The notes: generated by a model not told the origin, from the sequence alone. A stretch of 64,000 nt of DNA from Chaetoceros tenuissimus (GCA_021927905.1 BLLK01000057.1:372001-436000), one strand, 5' to 3'. Counted from the first letter of the stretch, positions 10,086 to 21,703 are shown. A program made the numbers and translations.

Positions 10086-10895
10086 ATGAAGAAGAAGAAA
10101 GTCAGCAAACAGAAGAAGAAAAAGCTGAGAGTCTACATATCGAGTCAAGAATGGAACGAAATTGAACAGATTGGATCCGGTGTCAATTTCTACGAAGGCA
10201 AAAAGACCTTTTTTTACAACGGGCAGCCATTGAGAGATGATGCAGGTCAACTTGTCTATGACGATGTCGAGAAAAGTACTTGGCAAGTTATCATCATCTT
10301 ACCGGGTGTTATAGAGATAACTCCTTAAGCTTTTTGTAGATGTTGGCATGTCAAAACGGTCATTATGGCTGATACTGTGAAGCGATTACATGATCGAGCT
10401 TTTATGGAATGTAGTAAGCTATCACTTTTGAGACTTTGTACTAGTCTCGAGTATCTTGGAAAGTATGCATTCAAATCGTGTGTCAAGTTGGAAGCTGTCT
10501 TTATTCCGGAATCTTGTCGAGAAATTGGTGTCGCAGCCTTTGAAGGATGTGAAAAGTTGACGATCTTAAATGTGCCTCAGCATGTTAACTTTGGGATAGA
10601 GTTTATTGCAGATACAGCTTTAGTAAGAGCATCACCGTTCAATATGGATAGACTTGGTAGATATGAAGTGAATCAGCATCATGAAGTTGTCGAATGGGTA
10701 CGGAATATCAATAGTGATGGAGACTTTACTTTGCATCGATGAGGTCTTGGAGATATTGAGAGTTCACGGGCTTGGGTTACTATGAAGTAGAAATGAACTT
10801 GGAATGAGTCCGATGGATTATCTAGCCATGAATCCATAAGATAGATATGCAAAACAAGGTCGTCAATAGGTATGTTCTAGGGATGATGGGTGAAT
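10086..10895 (+). pseudogene. Broken LRR_5 (BspA-like) gene of the leader-LRR family
   Basis: Starts at ATG 10086 with a Lys-rich stretch, then the family leader (EWNEIEQIGSGVNFYEGKK, FFYNGQPL, WQVIIILPGV) and BspA-type leucine-rich repeats (TVIMADTVKRLHDRAF, LEYLGKYAFKSCVKLEAVFI). An in-frame TAA at 10326-10328 interrupts the protein just after the leader where relatives continue; the same frame then runs on to a second stop at 10741. Beyond that, remnants of the usual C-terminal tail are still readable (MSPMDYLAMNP near 10810, matching TPLxYLxxNP in relatives), ending near 10895. At least two disruptions make this a pseudogene unless stop readthrough occurs. It is a relative of the LRR genes at 45505, 47818 and 53741 and of the N-termini of both KAP proteins. 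Confidence 0.8.
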
Positions 10896-11049
10896 TTCAT
10901 TTTAGTTAAATAAAACTGCAGAAAGATGATGAGACGCAAATGTTATCTCATGCGTATTCTTGTAAATATGCAATAGATTGCATCTTGTCGAGAGGTTGGG
11001 ATGGAAGACTATACTGTTATACATAAATAGATTATGGTGCTTTTGCTTG

Positions 11050-11165
11050 ATGTTCGTTCCCAAACTTAAACAGTTGAGGTTGTTGTTCGTTCTCAGAATT
11101 AAACAGTTGAGTTTGTTGTTCGTTCCCAAAATTAAACAGTTGAGTTTGTTGTCCGTTATTAAAAT
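11050..11165. repeat. 33-bp minisatellite, about three units
   Basis: A unit containing AAACAGTTGAGTTTGTTGTT recurs at exact 33-bp spacing (CAGTTGAG at 11071, 11104 and 11137) with a few substitutions. On the minus strand it reads as Gln/Asn/Phe-rich 11-residue repeats and lies immediately beyond the last recognisable coding sequence of KAP-A. It is unrelated in sequence to the 33-bp repeat inside that gene. Confidence 0.75.
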
Positions 11166-11881
11166 CAAAGTGCTTCTTGTTCTTCCACAAAAGTAAAAGT
11201 AAACATCTTTCTACTTCCACATAGCGTCGGTAAATAGTAAGCTTGCAAATCTTTGATATTATTTCATATGAATAAATCGTCATCGATGTGCACAGACCTT
11301 GTGCATTTCGTTGATTTTTCCAAATGTTCTGCAAGTGTTATCTCTTCATCCATCTGGCACTTGATTACATCCTCTATTTCACCTTTTGCATTTTGAACTC
11401 GGATGAAGATGACTTCGTTGCTAGAAAGAGGATCATTTTGAGGGTGATCCTCTTTGCTACTGCTGTTTGACTCTGGCTTCGTTTCTTCTGTCTTGTTTGT
11501 AGTATCAATGGGTGTTTCGCCACTGGTGAAATACTTATGCTTATGCTTATACATCAACACCTCCCTCTTGCATTTATCAACAAAACTGTATCTTTCCTCC
11601 GAATAAAGGATCAGATTATCTAGGCATCGTGCACAATATTCCAGCATATGTCTTGACATATTGAGAACAAAGTACCTCAAATGAATTGATTCATCTATTT
11701 TTTCCACGTGTACATTATTGAACGGAACTACAATATCTTTTACTTTCAGCAAATCACTTTTAACATCATCAATGTCGCTAACACTTGAAAGGAGATGCTC
11801 AAAGAGTTGTGGATCGCCATCTCTTGCTAACATTTTTTCAGCCTCTCGAGGATTAGATGTAGAATGTAGAAGTGGTTCCAC
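11165..11881 (-). pseudogene. Out-of-frame remainder of the last exon of KAP-A
   Basis: This stretch encodes the continuation of the KAP-A C-terminal region by alignment with KAP-B: RVVEPLLHSTSN, DGDPQLFEHLLSS, LNMSRHMLEYCARCLDNLI and SVHIDDDLFI match blocks in 56175-57134. It is in a different frame from the start of exon 3 (12021-11827). The shift lies between about 11900 and 11945, next to the text SLLCLYNRVVE. In its own frame it ends at a TGA at 11264 where KAP-B has Trp, yet similarity continues to about 11165 (YYLPTLCGS, FTFTFVE). So the last exon of KAP-A carries one frameshift and one premature stop relative to its paralogue, or a sequencing error plus one stop. Confidence 0.7.
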
Positions 11882-14800
11882 AACTCTATTATATAAACAG
11901 AGTAGAGATACGTCTTTATAAGTTTAATGAGCTTTGGTAAAATATCATGTAATGAAAGTCCCTCGCCTTTCTCATCAAAGTATTCAGCGTTTTGAAGTGT
12001 ACTTAGTTGCATTATATCCTCCTTAAAATCAGAGAAAAGATTAGATCGATGAAGATCTTCTTGTATAAATTCAAGAGCAAACATAACTTACCGCTACTTG
12101 CATCAGGAAAGCAGTCCTATATGGCCAAAACTCTGACAAAATGATTAGTTTCATCAGCTTTCTCTTAGGTGTAATGGCATTCTTATAGATAGCTTCAGGA
12201 GTAACTTTTTCCGCTACATAACGAGCAAGATTATAACAATTCACCACGCGAGTGATACATCTGGGCTTTCCTGAAATGTAAGAAGCATAGTCAGTAAACC
12301 ATTCTCGCTCTTGTGGAGTCATCATAGAGCTTAAAGGTACTGCTGTCTTGACTTCCTTAGTAACCCAAGGAAACTCTTTCACAAAATCAATTTCGTGGAC
12401 TTCAATATCATCTTCTTCGTGGACTTCAATATCATCCTCTTCATTACTTTCGTGGACTTCAATATCATCCTCTTCATTACTTTCGTGGACTTCAATATCA
12501 TCCTCTTCATTACTTTCGTGGACTTCAATATCATCCTCTTCATTACTTTCGTGGACTTCAATATCATCTTCTCCATCTACATCTTCGATGTTTCCTTGAG
12601 TACGTTGAAATTCAGTGCTTTCTTCATTCTCTTCTTCGTCATCCATGTTTTCGTTGTGAACTGTTTCTTGGACTTGTTGTAGATAATACGCAGCATGATA
12701 TAAGAAACTTTCTTTTTGAGCTTTTGACAACTCTCCAATGCAATCTGGTTTGTCAACTAGATCATGCTCTAAAAGAAAGTTGCGATGCTCAACCCCAAGA
12801 GGAACTTGTAGTTGGGCTCTATGAAATTTCGCATATTCTTGCGCTAGATGAATAAGAGCATTGTCCTTATTGAGTCCTTGTGGAACCTCACCGAATCTAT
12901 CAGTATCTGGATAAAGATTATGATTTGTCTTTAGCTTTGTAATTGTAGAACAGAGTTGTACTGGGTCAAGCTGACCACTGAGAAAGAGACGGTTAATGAA
13001 TGCCTGCTTTTTGGAATCAGTCAAATCCGGAACACCTATCAAAGTTGAATGCGTAAGTATCTTAATTTTAAAAATAAAATAATATTCCAAAGAAATAATG
13101 TACTTACAGAATGGCAATTGAATTATCTTTTCGAGAAAGTCATAACCATTGATTCCAGCTCTATCATGAACTGTATAATGTTCGTCAATACTTGCCACAA
13201 CTAATCTAGTGTCAATTGCAAGGTAGCAAGTGATTGGACTTTCACTGAGAAGTAAAAACACTGCCTCGAGTACTGATACAACGGTTTTTGAATTGCAGCG
13301 GTCGAGATCGTCTACGAATATGCATAATCTAACTGGATGCGTTTTATTCGTAGCTTCATCATGCTTTCTCTTGACTTGCAAAAAGTCAAACAAATATTCA
13401 ATTTCAGTTTTGACCTCACTCATGAATCCCATTTCTTGTGAGAAATCTCGTCTTCGAAATCGTTTTCCAAATATAGCACTTTGAATCAGTTGCCTGTGCC
13501 CTTGGCGTAGAATTGGCAAGATATCTTTCAAGAATATAAAAAGTTGCTTGAGTAAAGGGATTGGGCTCATTGTCAAGAAGGTAATTCCACCAATCTGACC
13601 AATAAAATAAGTACCCCTTGGTCTAGCTTCAACGTCAGAACCATTATCTTCATTTCGAGAATCTTGAAAAAGCCAGATCCCAATCGCAACACCTATAATA
13701 GCTAAAGCAAAGGACATGATAGTCCACATGTAGAATCGAAACAAAGCACCTGCTCGCTCTTCTTCTTTATCGACCCCCTCTTCTTCGTCATTGTCATTAT
13801 CTTTTGAATATTTCTTCAAGAGATCAATACTGGCTCTATGTGATCTAACTTCTAGAGGGGAGAATTCTTCCTCAACTACAGTATACAGCTGTTCTACCAA
13901 TGATGCCCAGAGATTATCACTTCCATTGTAAGTCCATGCATTGAATTCTGCAAAGATATACTTTGGTTTTTCACATGCCTCTTCCGTTCGACGTAAAGAT
14001 TGAGATCTACATATCTTAAGATTTACCATTGCAGTGAAAGATCCAACAAACATCTGCGAAAATCTACAAAAAAATCTTACTGGAACAAGAATGAAACGAC
14101 GCAGTAAAATTTTGAAGGTAAATGGTCTTGTCTTTGCGAAAGAGTAATATAATTCCTTTTGACCTAGTATAAGATCAGCAATTGTGTTTGCTTGATGCAA
14201 CTTCAAGTCTAGACTGGATTGGTTCATGACTCGATCCTTGTCTTTTCTACAACAGCGCTTGGATAGGACTAAAAATGGAAGAGCAATCAACACGAAAGGA
14301 GAGAGGATCACAATCATAGCAATAGTTTCATTTCGCATCTCATTTTCATATTTTCTAGATGCTCCTACTGATTTTTCATGTACTTCCCGAAGACAGCAGT
14401 ATTTCTCTAAGAATGCAATATATGAACCAAAGCAAGTGATATTTTGTTCTCCAGGTGCCACCTCAGCTTTATTCTGCTCCTTCTCTAATTTTTCTTGATC
14501 ATCTTGATTGTTCTCCTCCTCCCCTTCCTCTACGTCCCTTTCCTCTACTTCTACTTTACCTCCCTCCGTAGATGATTCCAAGTTTTCTTTGATGAGATTC
14601 CATAGCTTCGTTTTACCACTTCCCCAAGGACCTAGCAATCCTACGCAAAAATATGTACCAGATTTCTCGGCATCTTGAGCAATTTTCGATATTCCTTCAG
14701 CATAGATACTATATCCAAGGCGATCAGGAGTCTTTTTCGGGTTATCATTGAGACCGACATCATTCTTTCCAAACGATTTCAATGTCTTTGTTGGAGGATC

Positions 14801-15763
14801 ATATTTCTGTTCACGTACTTCCTGTAAAGTCTGGCCTTCTCCATTCCTCACTTCTCGCAATTTGGGGTACATCTTTATGAAACATTGAAGGGCACTGAAT
14901 CGAATAGGGAGAAACGCCGCAATTTCAAATAAAAGTGATTCTCCAAGTTTAGCCTGCTCGTTGCTTCCAAGAAACGCTGATTGGTTTTGTTGGATTATAT
15001 TTTGGATGAAACCGATGTTTACGTGTGGATTGGATGATAGATAATGGAGTGGAGTAAGTTTGCAATCGTCTTCCTTTGTCCAATCCTCTGCAGGGTACTC
15101 TTTCTTGAATGTTGGATTCTCACTGCAACAGATTTTGTGAAGTGGGAAATCTTCGTGGTGATCCTTTTTTATCCATTCGTTGATGTCATCATTGTTGTTG
15201 TATTCATAGTATTCTTCTATTTCAAATGGAGATTCTCGAATCAATGCTGTTTTGTGAATCACATCATCACCAAGTTGAGTTTGTTGAGGTACTTGTAAGA
15301 TGATCAACTTTTGGCAACTTTGAAATGCTCTATCATCAATCTCTCTACAGGATGGAGGAATGAAAATCGAAGTGAGAGAATCACAGCCAGCGAATGCCCA
15401 TTTTCCAATGTATTCCAGATTTCTTGAAAGCTTTACAAAAATGAGTTTCCAGCAATCAAAGAAAGCATGATCTTCAATTCTCTTGACTGTATCGGCCATG
15501 ATGACAGTCTTGATATTCTTACATTCATAAAAAGTACTTGTAGGAATGATTTCAACTCCAGGAAGAACAATTATGACTTCCCAAGATTGTCTTTCTTCAG
15601 TATTGTAGATGAGCGGATCACCAGTAAAAGCATTTCCTTCCCATAGTTCCTCTCCGTTGTAAAACAGAGTCCGCTTTCCCCTGTACATGTGAACTCCTCC
15701 ATCTTTGTACTTCTCTCCAATCTCCTTCCATTCCCTTTTTGTTAATCTTCGAAAGAGCCTCAT
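11827..15763 (-). CDS. LRR_5-KAP P-loop NTPase, membrane-anchored (KAP-A)
   Basis: Exons by splice signals and comparison with the paralogue at 56175-62727: 15763-13108, 13035-12092 and 12021-11827, with GT-AG introns of 72 and 70 bp. Order: leader module (residues 1-65), BspA-like LRR_5 repeats (about 65-190), an ankyrin-like unit (TPLHYLSSNP, about 245), a KAP NTPase with Walker A GPWGSGKTKLW near 374, inserted transmembrane segments (about 475-495 and 680-760), Walker B CIFVDDLDRCNS near 814, and a helical C-terminal region containing six copies of EDDIEVHE. KAP NTPases are membrane-tethered P-loop ATPases; with an LRR sensor the layout is NLR-like (inference). The 72-bp intron has no stop and reads through in frame. 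The last exon appears frame-disrupted, so the true C-terminus is uncertain. Its first 65 upstream bases are identical to those of the LRR gene at 53741. Confidence 0.8.
12394..12575. repeat. Coding tandem repeat, 33-bp unit (EDDIEVHESNE)
   Basis: The motif CGTGGACTTCAATATCATC starts at 12394, 12418, 12451, 12484, 12517 and 12550: one 24-bp step followed by 33-bp steps. It encodes six copies of the acidic peptide EDDIEVHE, four followed by SNE, in KAP-A. Nucleotide identity between units is nearly perfect, pointing to recent expansion or ongoing homogenisation. Confidence 0.9.
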
Positions 15764-15825
15764 CTTTGAACTGAGGGAAGGGCAACAGATATATTAATAC
15801 TTTTAGATGATGCAATAGAAGCTCT
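15761..15825. repeat. 65-bp upstream block shared with the LRR gene at 53741
   Basis: From the ATG of KAP-A outward, 65 bp (ATCTTTGAACTGAGGGAAGG and onward to GAAGCTCT) are identical to 53739-53803 above the LRR_5 gene. Identity stops abruptly on the distal side at both sites. It covers the 5' UTR and probably part of the core promoter. Confidence 0.9.
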
Positions 15826-16348
15826 GCAGAGTTGAAAGTGCGAAAAGAAAGTAAGTAGTAAGTGTCAAGTGAAAGTGCAAGGCTCCCCATGGTCTTATCC
15901 CTGTTTACTAAAGACTTGCGGACTACCATGCATCATTGCTCGGTGATGTCTGATGCTGCCAATGGACTTACAAAAAATAAAGTAAATAAAATAAATATAT
16001 TTTTTTTATTGAAGAAGATACAAAGAAGCAACGTATAAATATTTCTCAATCAATAGTTAAACTTTATCTTCTGAAAAGACATCAATAGAAAAAATAATGT
16101 AAAAAAGAAGCAATTGAGTCCCATCTTCCACTCTCATCTATCCTCATCAAGTTAGGATCTGACGTATCTACTTGCCTGCTTCCACTCATCCATCTCAAGA
16201 AAACACATCACAGAGCCACTGACGACGAACTCTTTTCCTGTTGTTGCAATCAAGTTATCAAGAGTATCTCTCTAATCTCTAATCTCTAATCTCTCTCTCA
16301 TCATAGTATATAACACTACCTCTTCTACCCTAACCCCTCAAAATAAAA
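15826..16348. other. Divergent promoter region between KAP-A and EF-Ts
   Basis: Roughly 520 bp between divergently transcribed genes. A long A/T run lies near 15990-16012. Immediately above the EF-Ts start is a pyrimidine-rich microsatellite-like stretch, ATCTCTAATCTCTAATCTCT (about 16265-16300), followed by TATATAACACTACC, a plausible promoter/5' leader for a highly expressed gene. No coding frame is supported. Confidence 0.5.
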
Positions 16349-17299
16349 ATGAAGTTCACAGCTACCATCTTTGCCCTTGCATGTGCATCCGCAGCAGCAT
16401 TCGCACCAAGCAACACCCCATCCTTCCGCACCAACTCTGTAGCACTTAACGCAGAAGTAACCGTATCCCTCATCAAGGAACTCCGTGAAAAAACCGGTGC
16501 AGGAATGATGGACTGTAAAAAGGCTCTTCAAGAAACTGACGGAGATATTGAAGCTGCAATTGAAGCTATGCGTACTTCTGGACAACTCAAGGCTGCCAAG
16601 AAGGCTACCAAGGTTGCTGCGGAGGGTATGATTTTCATCCGAAGTGATGATAAGGGTACCGCTCTTGTAGAGGTCAACTGTCAGACTGATTTCGTAGCCA
16701 AGGATGGTTCTTTCCAGGCTTTTGCAAATGGTATTGCTGATTTTGCAATTGCAGAGAGACCAGAGATTGACGCACTCAAGGAGAAATTCGAGGAGGATCG
16801 TGTTGCTCTTGTAGCAAAGATTGGAGAGAATATTGATGTACGTCGTGTTTCTTATGTTGAGGGAGAGAAGGTACAGACTTATCTTCACAACGGAGGAAAG
16901 ATTGGTGTTGTTGTTGCTGGATCTGGAGATGATCAAGTGCTCAAGAACGTATGTATGCATGTATGTGCGTCTGCTCCACAGTTCGTTTCCCCTGATGATG
17001 TCGCTGATGAGGTTATCGAGAAGGAGAGAAAGGTACAGATTGCTATCGCTATGGAGGCTGGAAAGCCAGAAGAGATTGCTGAAAAAATGGTTGCTGGACG
17101 TATGAAGAAGTTCGCTGGAGAGATTGCTCTCAAGGGACAGCCTTTCGTTATGAACCCTAAGCAAACCGTTGGAGAAATGTTGGAGGCTGAAAAGGCTGAT
17201 GTTACCGCCTTCGTAAGACTCTCTGTTGGAGAGGGAATTGAGAAGGAAGATGCTCCTTCATTCGCTGATGAGGTTGCTGCTATGGCAAAGGGAAACTAA
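16349..17299 (+). CDS. tsf: Plastid translation elongation factor Ts, nucleus-encoded
   Basis: Guanine-nucleotide exchange factor for EF-Tu in the plastid. The 316-residue protein opens with a signal peptide ([20 protein letters not shown]) containing the diatom ASAFAP-type cleavage motif, where Phe after the cleavage site directs import across the complex plastid envelope; a short transit peptide follows. The mature part begins near residue 36 with the UBA-like N-domain ([20 protein letters not shown]) and the hallmark CQTDFVAKD near residue 113, then two core subdomains ([31 protein letters not shown]). The length equals bacterial/plastid single EF-Ts. Strong codon bias fits an abundant translation factor. 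The first ATG after a CTCAAAATAAAA leader is the natural start. I see no intron. Confidence 0.97.
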   Translation: MKFTATIFALACASAAAFAPSNTPSFRTNSVALNAEVTVSLIKELREKTGAGMMDCKKALQETDGDIEAAIEAMRTSGQLKAAKKATKVAAEGMIFIRSDDKGTALVEVNCQTDFVAKDGSFQAFANGIADFAIAERPEIDALKEKFEEDRVALVAKIGENIDVRRVSYVEGEKVQTYLHNGGKIGVVVAGSGDDQVLKNVCMHVCASAPQFVSPDDVADEVIEKERKVQIAIAMEAGKPEEIAEKMVAGRMKKFAGEIALKGQPFVMNPKQTVGEMLEAEKADVTAFVRLSVGEGIEKEDAPSFADEVAAMAKGN

Positions 17300-17852
17300 G
17301 TTAGTTTGCTTTAGAAGTAATAGTAAATTAGAAGAAAATGTGTTTTACTAAGTATCTAATTGTATGTGTATACACTTAGATGAATAGTAAACTTTTCCTG
17401 GAACGAACAGCAATAGAATTGATCAATTTAAATATTTCTTTTCAGTACAGATTCTACAGACGTAAATCTTCAAAATTCAAAACCACCAAGTGTGAAATAA
17501 GATTATGGTCTGAATCTACATCGACTCTTTATAAAAAGACGCCTCTCTTGTTCCATATCTTCTATTTTATAATGCTCTATATTTTTTGATATGGAAAGTA
17601 GAACTTGAATTACCTAGTTCAAGACCGCAGACTTGCGTTCAAAAATTAGAAAAGATTCAAATATACAATGACCACATGAAATTGACTCTGCGATATTGAC
17701 CAATTTAGCTAGACACTTTCTCCGAAATTTTAAAATGTTGAAATTGAAATGAAACCAACATGTATCTTGCCATAGGTCCAAGTCCTATTTGTATCTTGAT
17801 TATTTCTATTACAGTTGCAACATTATGAATATATTTCCCATCTCTTTTCTAC
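17300..17852. other. Spacer between convergent EF-Ts and NicO/UreH-like genes
   Basis: About 550 bp of AT-rich sequence between converging 3' ends. It must contain both 3' UTRs. Short open frames occur, without recognisable domains. I see no repeat or RNA gene. Confidence 0.5.
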
Positions 17853-19234
17853 TTAGAACCCATCATATCCATTTGGCATGGAATATTGCATCATATGCCG
17901 AAACATTCCAGTTTTAAAACTCACCAACCATACACAACCAAACAATATTGAGAATAAACCAGCCGTCATGTCCAACCTTAGCCTAACCTTTGTTCTTGAC
18001 AATGGCACATATTTGATAAATAAGTTATACCCAGCTGCAAACATTCCTATTCCAACAATTGAAGATAGGACGAAAAACATTAAAAACAAGACCGCAATTG
18101 AAAATTTGCGTATTTGCAATAGAGGAATGATACCTAATGCAATCCCTTGAAGTAAAGATTTCATCATGATTACCATTTGACTTTCTTCATACGTATCAAA
18201 ATCATCAAAATCAGATTTACGCCCATTACTACTTGTCGAGGAGACAAAACTCATACTCCGTTCCTTTTTCGGAAACGAATCATGATTGGAATCATTCGAA
18301 CTTGTTTTTCTTGAGAATGCAAAAGTACGCTTAGATACTTTATCCTCATCGGATTGTGTACTGCGAATGGATAATTTCAAATTGGACATTTGCTTGAATA
18401 AACTTCTTTTATCCATCATTTCATCATTTGGAATGTTGGAATCTTCAAACTCTGCAAGTGGTTCATCTTCATCCGATGATGATGATGAGAATATAGAATC
18501 TCTCATATCTTTAGGATCGGTATCGTCCGGCTATGTAAATAGAAATGAATCACCATTATTCTTTGTAGTATGACGATAGGATGATGGATAAGGTACTTAC
18601 ACAATGTTGAGAAATATTAATCGAAACCATGGAGTTTATCCTTGGCAAATTCGTTTTAGAACTTCCCAATCCTAAATTCCGAAAACTTGAAAAGGTATCA
18701 TGTTTCTTGTTGTCTGCATTAAACATGATATGTTCTTCATGATCATCGTCTTGTTGATGCATCCGTTTCAAAGCTAGACAGAATCTGGATAGACCTATGA
18801 ATATCATGTAGAGTCCTAATCCTATTTGGCTTGCATGTTCTATACTTTTGGAAATTCGTATAGATAATGATATATGTGTGTAATAGGATGAAGAACTGGA
18901 TGAGCTGTAGTCTTGTTGCGAATTTAATATCAAGTAGGAGCATGATGAAATGACTAGAATGAGACCGATCGTTTGAAAGATTCCAATTTTGATTCCAAAG
19001 CAAAAGGAGGAACAGAAAGACGTGGGATAATTGGAATACATATTGACTGGTACTGGACCAGTTAATACATGTGTCAAACCGAGACCCTATTGATGAGTTG
19101 AATGAAAAAAGAAGGGTTAGGCATCACTAGAAGACATCATGTATTAATAGCAGACACATGTCAGTAGCTGATAAACAAGAAACTAGCGTACTTACCATTC
19201 CTACTGCAATTATATTCCCTGAATTTGAAAACAT
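17853..19234 (-). CDS. NicO/UreH-like multi-pass membrane protein lacking the metal motif
   Basis: Three exons by clean splice sites: 19234-19196, 19086-18601 and 18530-17853, all phase 0, giving a 400-residue protein. It begins MFSNSGNIIAVGMGLGLTHVLTGP, which matches the opening helix of nickel/cobalt transporter-like and UreH-like proteins (GLGATHVLTGPDHLSA). Here the motif reads HVLTGPVP, so the Asp and second His expected to bind metal are absent. About six hydrophobic helices follow, with a Ser-rich, charged central loop and a C-terminal half (GIALGIIPLL, FFVLSSIVGIGMFAAGYNLF) resembling the second repeat of the family. It may be a pseudo-transporter or have changed substrate. The family link rests on the N-terminal motif and topology. 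Confidence 0.65.
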
Positions 19235-19947
19235 TTGTCGGCTTCTTTTTGAATAAGATATGAAACGAAGAGATGTTCGAGCTATAGAACTAGTAGAGGA
19301 AATAGAATGCCTTTAATTGATGACTCGTTAATCAGAGCGATGCCAAGTAGTAATGAACTGTCAGTTTTCTTTCTATCAAAAGAAGATCCAACTAATGATT
19401 CAAAGCAGAGAGATGTCAAACTAATAAAGAAGCCTTCCTCTTCAGCTATCAGCTTCCTTCAAAGATGCTTTGATGATTGTATAAGTAGATGGAGAATTAG
19501 AACGATCTTATGATCAACACTGATACACTGATGTCGAGGTTTCACCGAGACGGGGAGTAATGAGGCATTGTGAATATGAGAACCCCTATATAACGGTATA
19601 ACCATAACGGTTTTTATATAGTCACTTTTTGAGAAATGGGAAACTGAGTTGACTTCCACTAGAAATGAAAAATATTTTAATCTTAATATGAAAATAGTTC
19701 TAAATTTAATCTTCAAGCATATAAAAAAGCATTAAATAAAATAGAACAAGTCCATTCAAAAGTTGAATGAAAGAGTCCCATTAATTTGATGCTTTTTGAC
19801 AAGTTTTGATGTGAAGCTCATGTCCATGTCGTTTGTACTGGAACATTTCAAACTTTTTTTTTCGTTGCGATCAAAGTCTCTATTTATCTACCTTTTGGTT
19901 GCGATGATGTTCATGTACTAGTCTATGCACATGAAAACATTAAGAAA
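19235..19947. other. Divergent spacer upstream of the NicO-like and sulfotransferase-like genes
   Basis: About 710 bp between divergent genes. It is AT-rich with short open frames only. The frame above the NicO-like ATG at 19234 is open for some 30 codons but has no earlier ATG, so the chosen start is the first available. I see no repeats or structured RNA. Confidence 0.45.
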
Positions 19948-21066
19948 ATGCTCATCACATACAGAAGTTTAGCTTCATGCTTTCTTTTATCATTTGCAAT
20001 CACATTCATAGCTAGAGAACAAATATTAAAAGATGGGATAGGGAATATACAACACCAAGAAGGTCTTAGTCGTTTCACTTGGGAGAAAGCCGCAAAGAAG
20101 AAATCTCTACAACAGCATCCATTCACAAGCAATGATACGTCATCATCTATCCCTGATAGATTTGCACCTATCATCATCAATGTAGGACAAGGAACAACTG
20201 GAACACATTTGTTTACCGAAGCTACTTGTCTCTTGGGATATACCTCGCTTCATTACAATTTAGGATGCATCCCATCTAGATATATCACAAGTAGAAATAA
20301 TGCAACTAGCATCATACGTCGTGAAATACCTATTCAAATAGAGGAATCTTTTCGCTCTGGTATTCTGGACAAACAAAAGAAACTTGTTCGACTCTACGGA
20401 AAATTGAGGACGAAGCCAACATATAACAAAGCTTATAGAGCTCAAACTCTAAAGCTATTGGAAGACATGATTCTGACTGCAAAAGAAATGTATATTGTTC
20501 TCAGTTTACATGACACTCCATATCCATTTCTCATACCATACATTATCAAACTCACAAAGAAACATCATGATGGAAAGCCACCATTGATTATTTTGAGTGA
20601 GCGAGATCCAATGGAGTATATATCAAGGAGGACCAACACTTCTCATGGTAATTCGCACATGATGTGTCGACAAAGATTCTTATCAAGGAATTCGACAATC
20701 AATAATGTAAGCGAAAACAACAATACTACTGATTTGAACGTTGGAAACAATGTATTTGATATATTTGGATGCTTTGAAATGGAGAATGAGCAACGGAATA
20801 AAAGTAGTGAGGATACACTTATTTCCATGACCAATGCCAAACAAGAATTTGGTATCGATTCAGTGATTGAATTGTACCAAGAATATCAAGATTCAGCAAG
20901 AAAGTTATCTCAGTTTTCATACAACATTTTCAATAGAGAGAATAGGACGTCGACATCAGATTTGGCAGTGTGGATGAGAGAGAAACTTAGTCACTTTTAT
21001 CCAGCGGAGGACGAACTGGTAAATGTAAACCTCTGGAAAATGAAAACAATAGCAAAGATAATATAG
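19948..21066 (+). CDS. Sulfotransferase-like type II membrane protein
   Basis: A 372-residue protein with an N-terminal hydrophobic signal anchor (residues 2-24). It carries two blocks typical of PAPS-dependent sulfotransferases: a P-loop-like 5'-phosphosulfate-binding segment IINVGQGTTGTHLFTEA near residue 75, and a candidate 3'-phosphate-binding segment LIILSERDPMEYISRR near residue 215. This suggests Golgi-lumen transfer of sulfate to a glycan or protein. The rest is poorly conserved, with an Asn-rich insert around 250. No intron is evident. A P-loop protein of another family remains possible, since motif evidence alone supports the call. Confidence 0.5.
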   Translation: MLITYRSLASCFLLSFAITFIAREQILKDGIGNIQHQEGLSRFTWEKAAKKKSLQQHPFTSNDTSSSIPDRFAPIIINVGQGTTGTHLFTEATCLLGYTSLHYNLGCIPSRYITSRNNATSIIRREIPIQIEESFRSGILDKQKKLVRLYGKLRTKPTYNKAYRAQTLKLLEDMILTAKEMYIVLSLHDTPYPFLIPYIIKLTKKHHDGKPPLIILSERDPMEYISRRTNTSHGNSHMMCRQRFLSRNSTINNVSENNNTTDLNVGNNVFDIFGCFEMENEQRNKSSEDTLISMTNAKQEFGIDSVIELYQEYQDSARKLSQFSYNIFNRENRTSTSDLAVWMREKLSHFYPAEDELVNVNLWKMKTIAKII

Positions 21067-21289
21067 CAATCAAAAAAGCGCAAGATTTTCCTACTCCAAT
21101 TTTTCTTAGTAACGTTAATCTAACTTTTTTTCCATTCTCACACTTTTGAGAAATGAGAAGCCGTCATCAGCAATCGTGGATCGTAGAACTCATTCGAAGC
21201 CACATACTTTGGAGAACAAGAAGCGAGTTGGTGGTTTCTACTATGTCCGATTCCTCTATAAAAATAATTCATCAAAAATATTTTCAATA

Positions 21290-21650
21290 ATGAGGATTGA
21301 AGCAGAAGAATGGCGACGATTCATACCGGGTGTACGAATATACAAAGGGAAAAAAACCCTCTTTTGGAATGGAGAGAATCTAATCATACCAGCAACTCAT
21401 GAGGATTCAGCCGAGTATCTTATCTACGATGAAGAAGAAAGAGACACTTGGGAAGTCATCATTGTTCTTCCAAGAGTTAGAATTATTCCGGAGGAAACTT
21501 TCTCTGGTTGTGAGAATGTCAAGAAAGTTATTCCTCGCTTATGGTCACGACGAATCCAAAGAGGAGCTAATTTGCACTCACTATCAATCACTTGACGTAT
21601 TAATCGACTTGACAGATTTTCTTTCAAGAAGAACCATCTACGAGTAAACA
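21290..21650 (+). pseudogene. Truncated leader-LRR family gene
   Basis: From ATG 21290 the family leader is intact: MRIEAEEWRRFIPGVRIYKG, then LFWNGENL, LIYDEEERDTWEVIIVLP and the first repeat (IIPEETFSGCENVKKVI). Similarity then stops abruptly; the frame continues with unrelated residues to a stop at 21595. The whole LRR body found in relatives is missing. Reading beyond the break, a short stretch (RINRLDRF, near 21597-21620) weakly resembles the family C-terminus, suggesting an internal deletion. The leader is nearly identical to that at 47818, so the copy is young. Confidence 0.75.
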
Positions 21651-21703
21651 TAGCTATAGCATTACTATTAATAAATTATGAATCTAATATTGCAACTCAA
21701 TCA

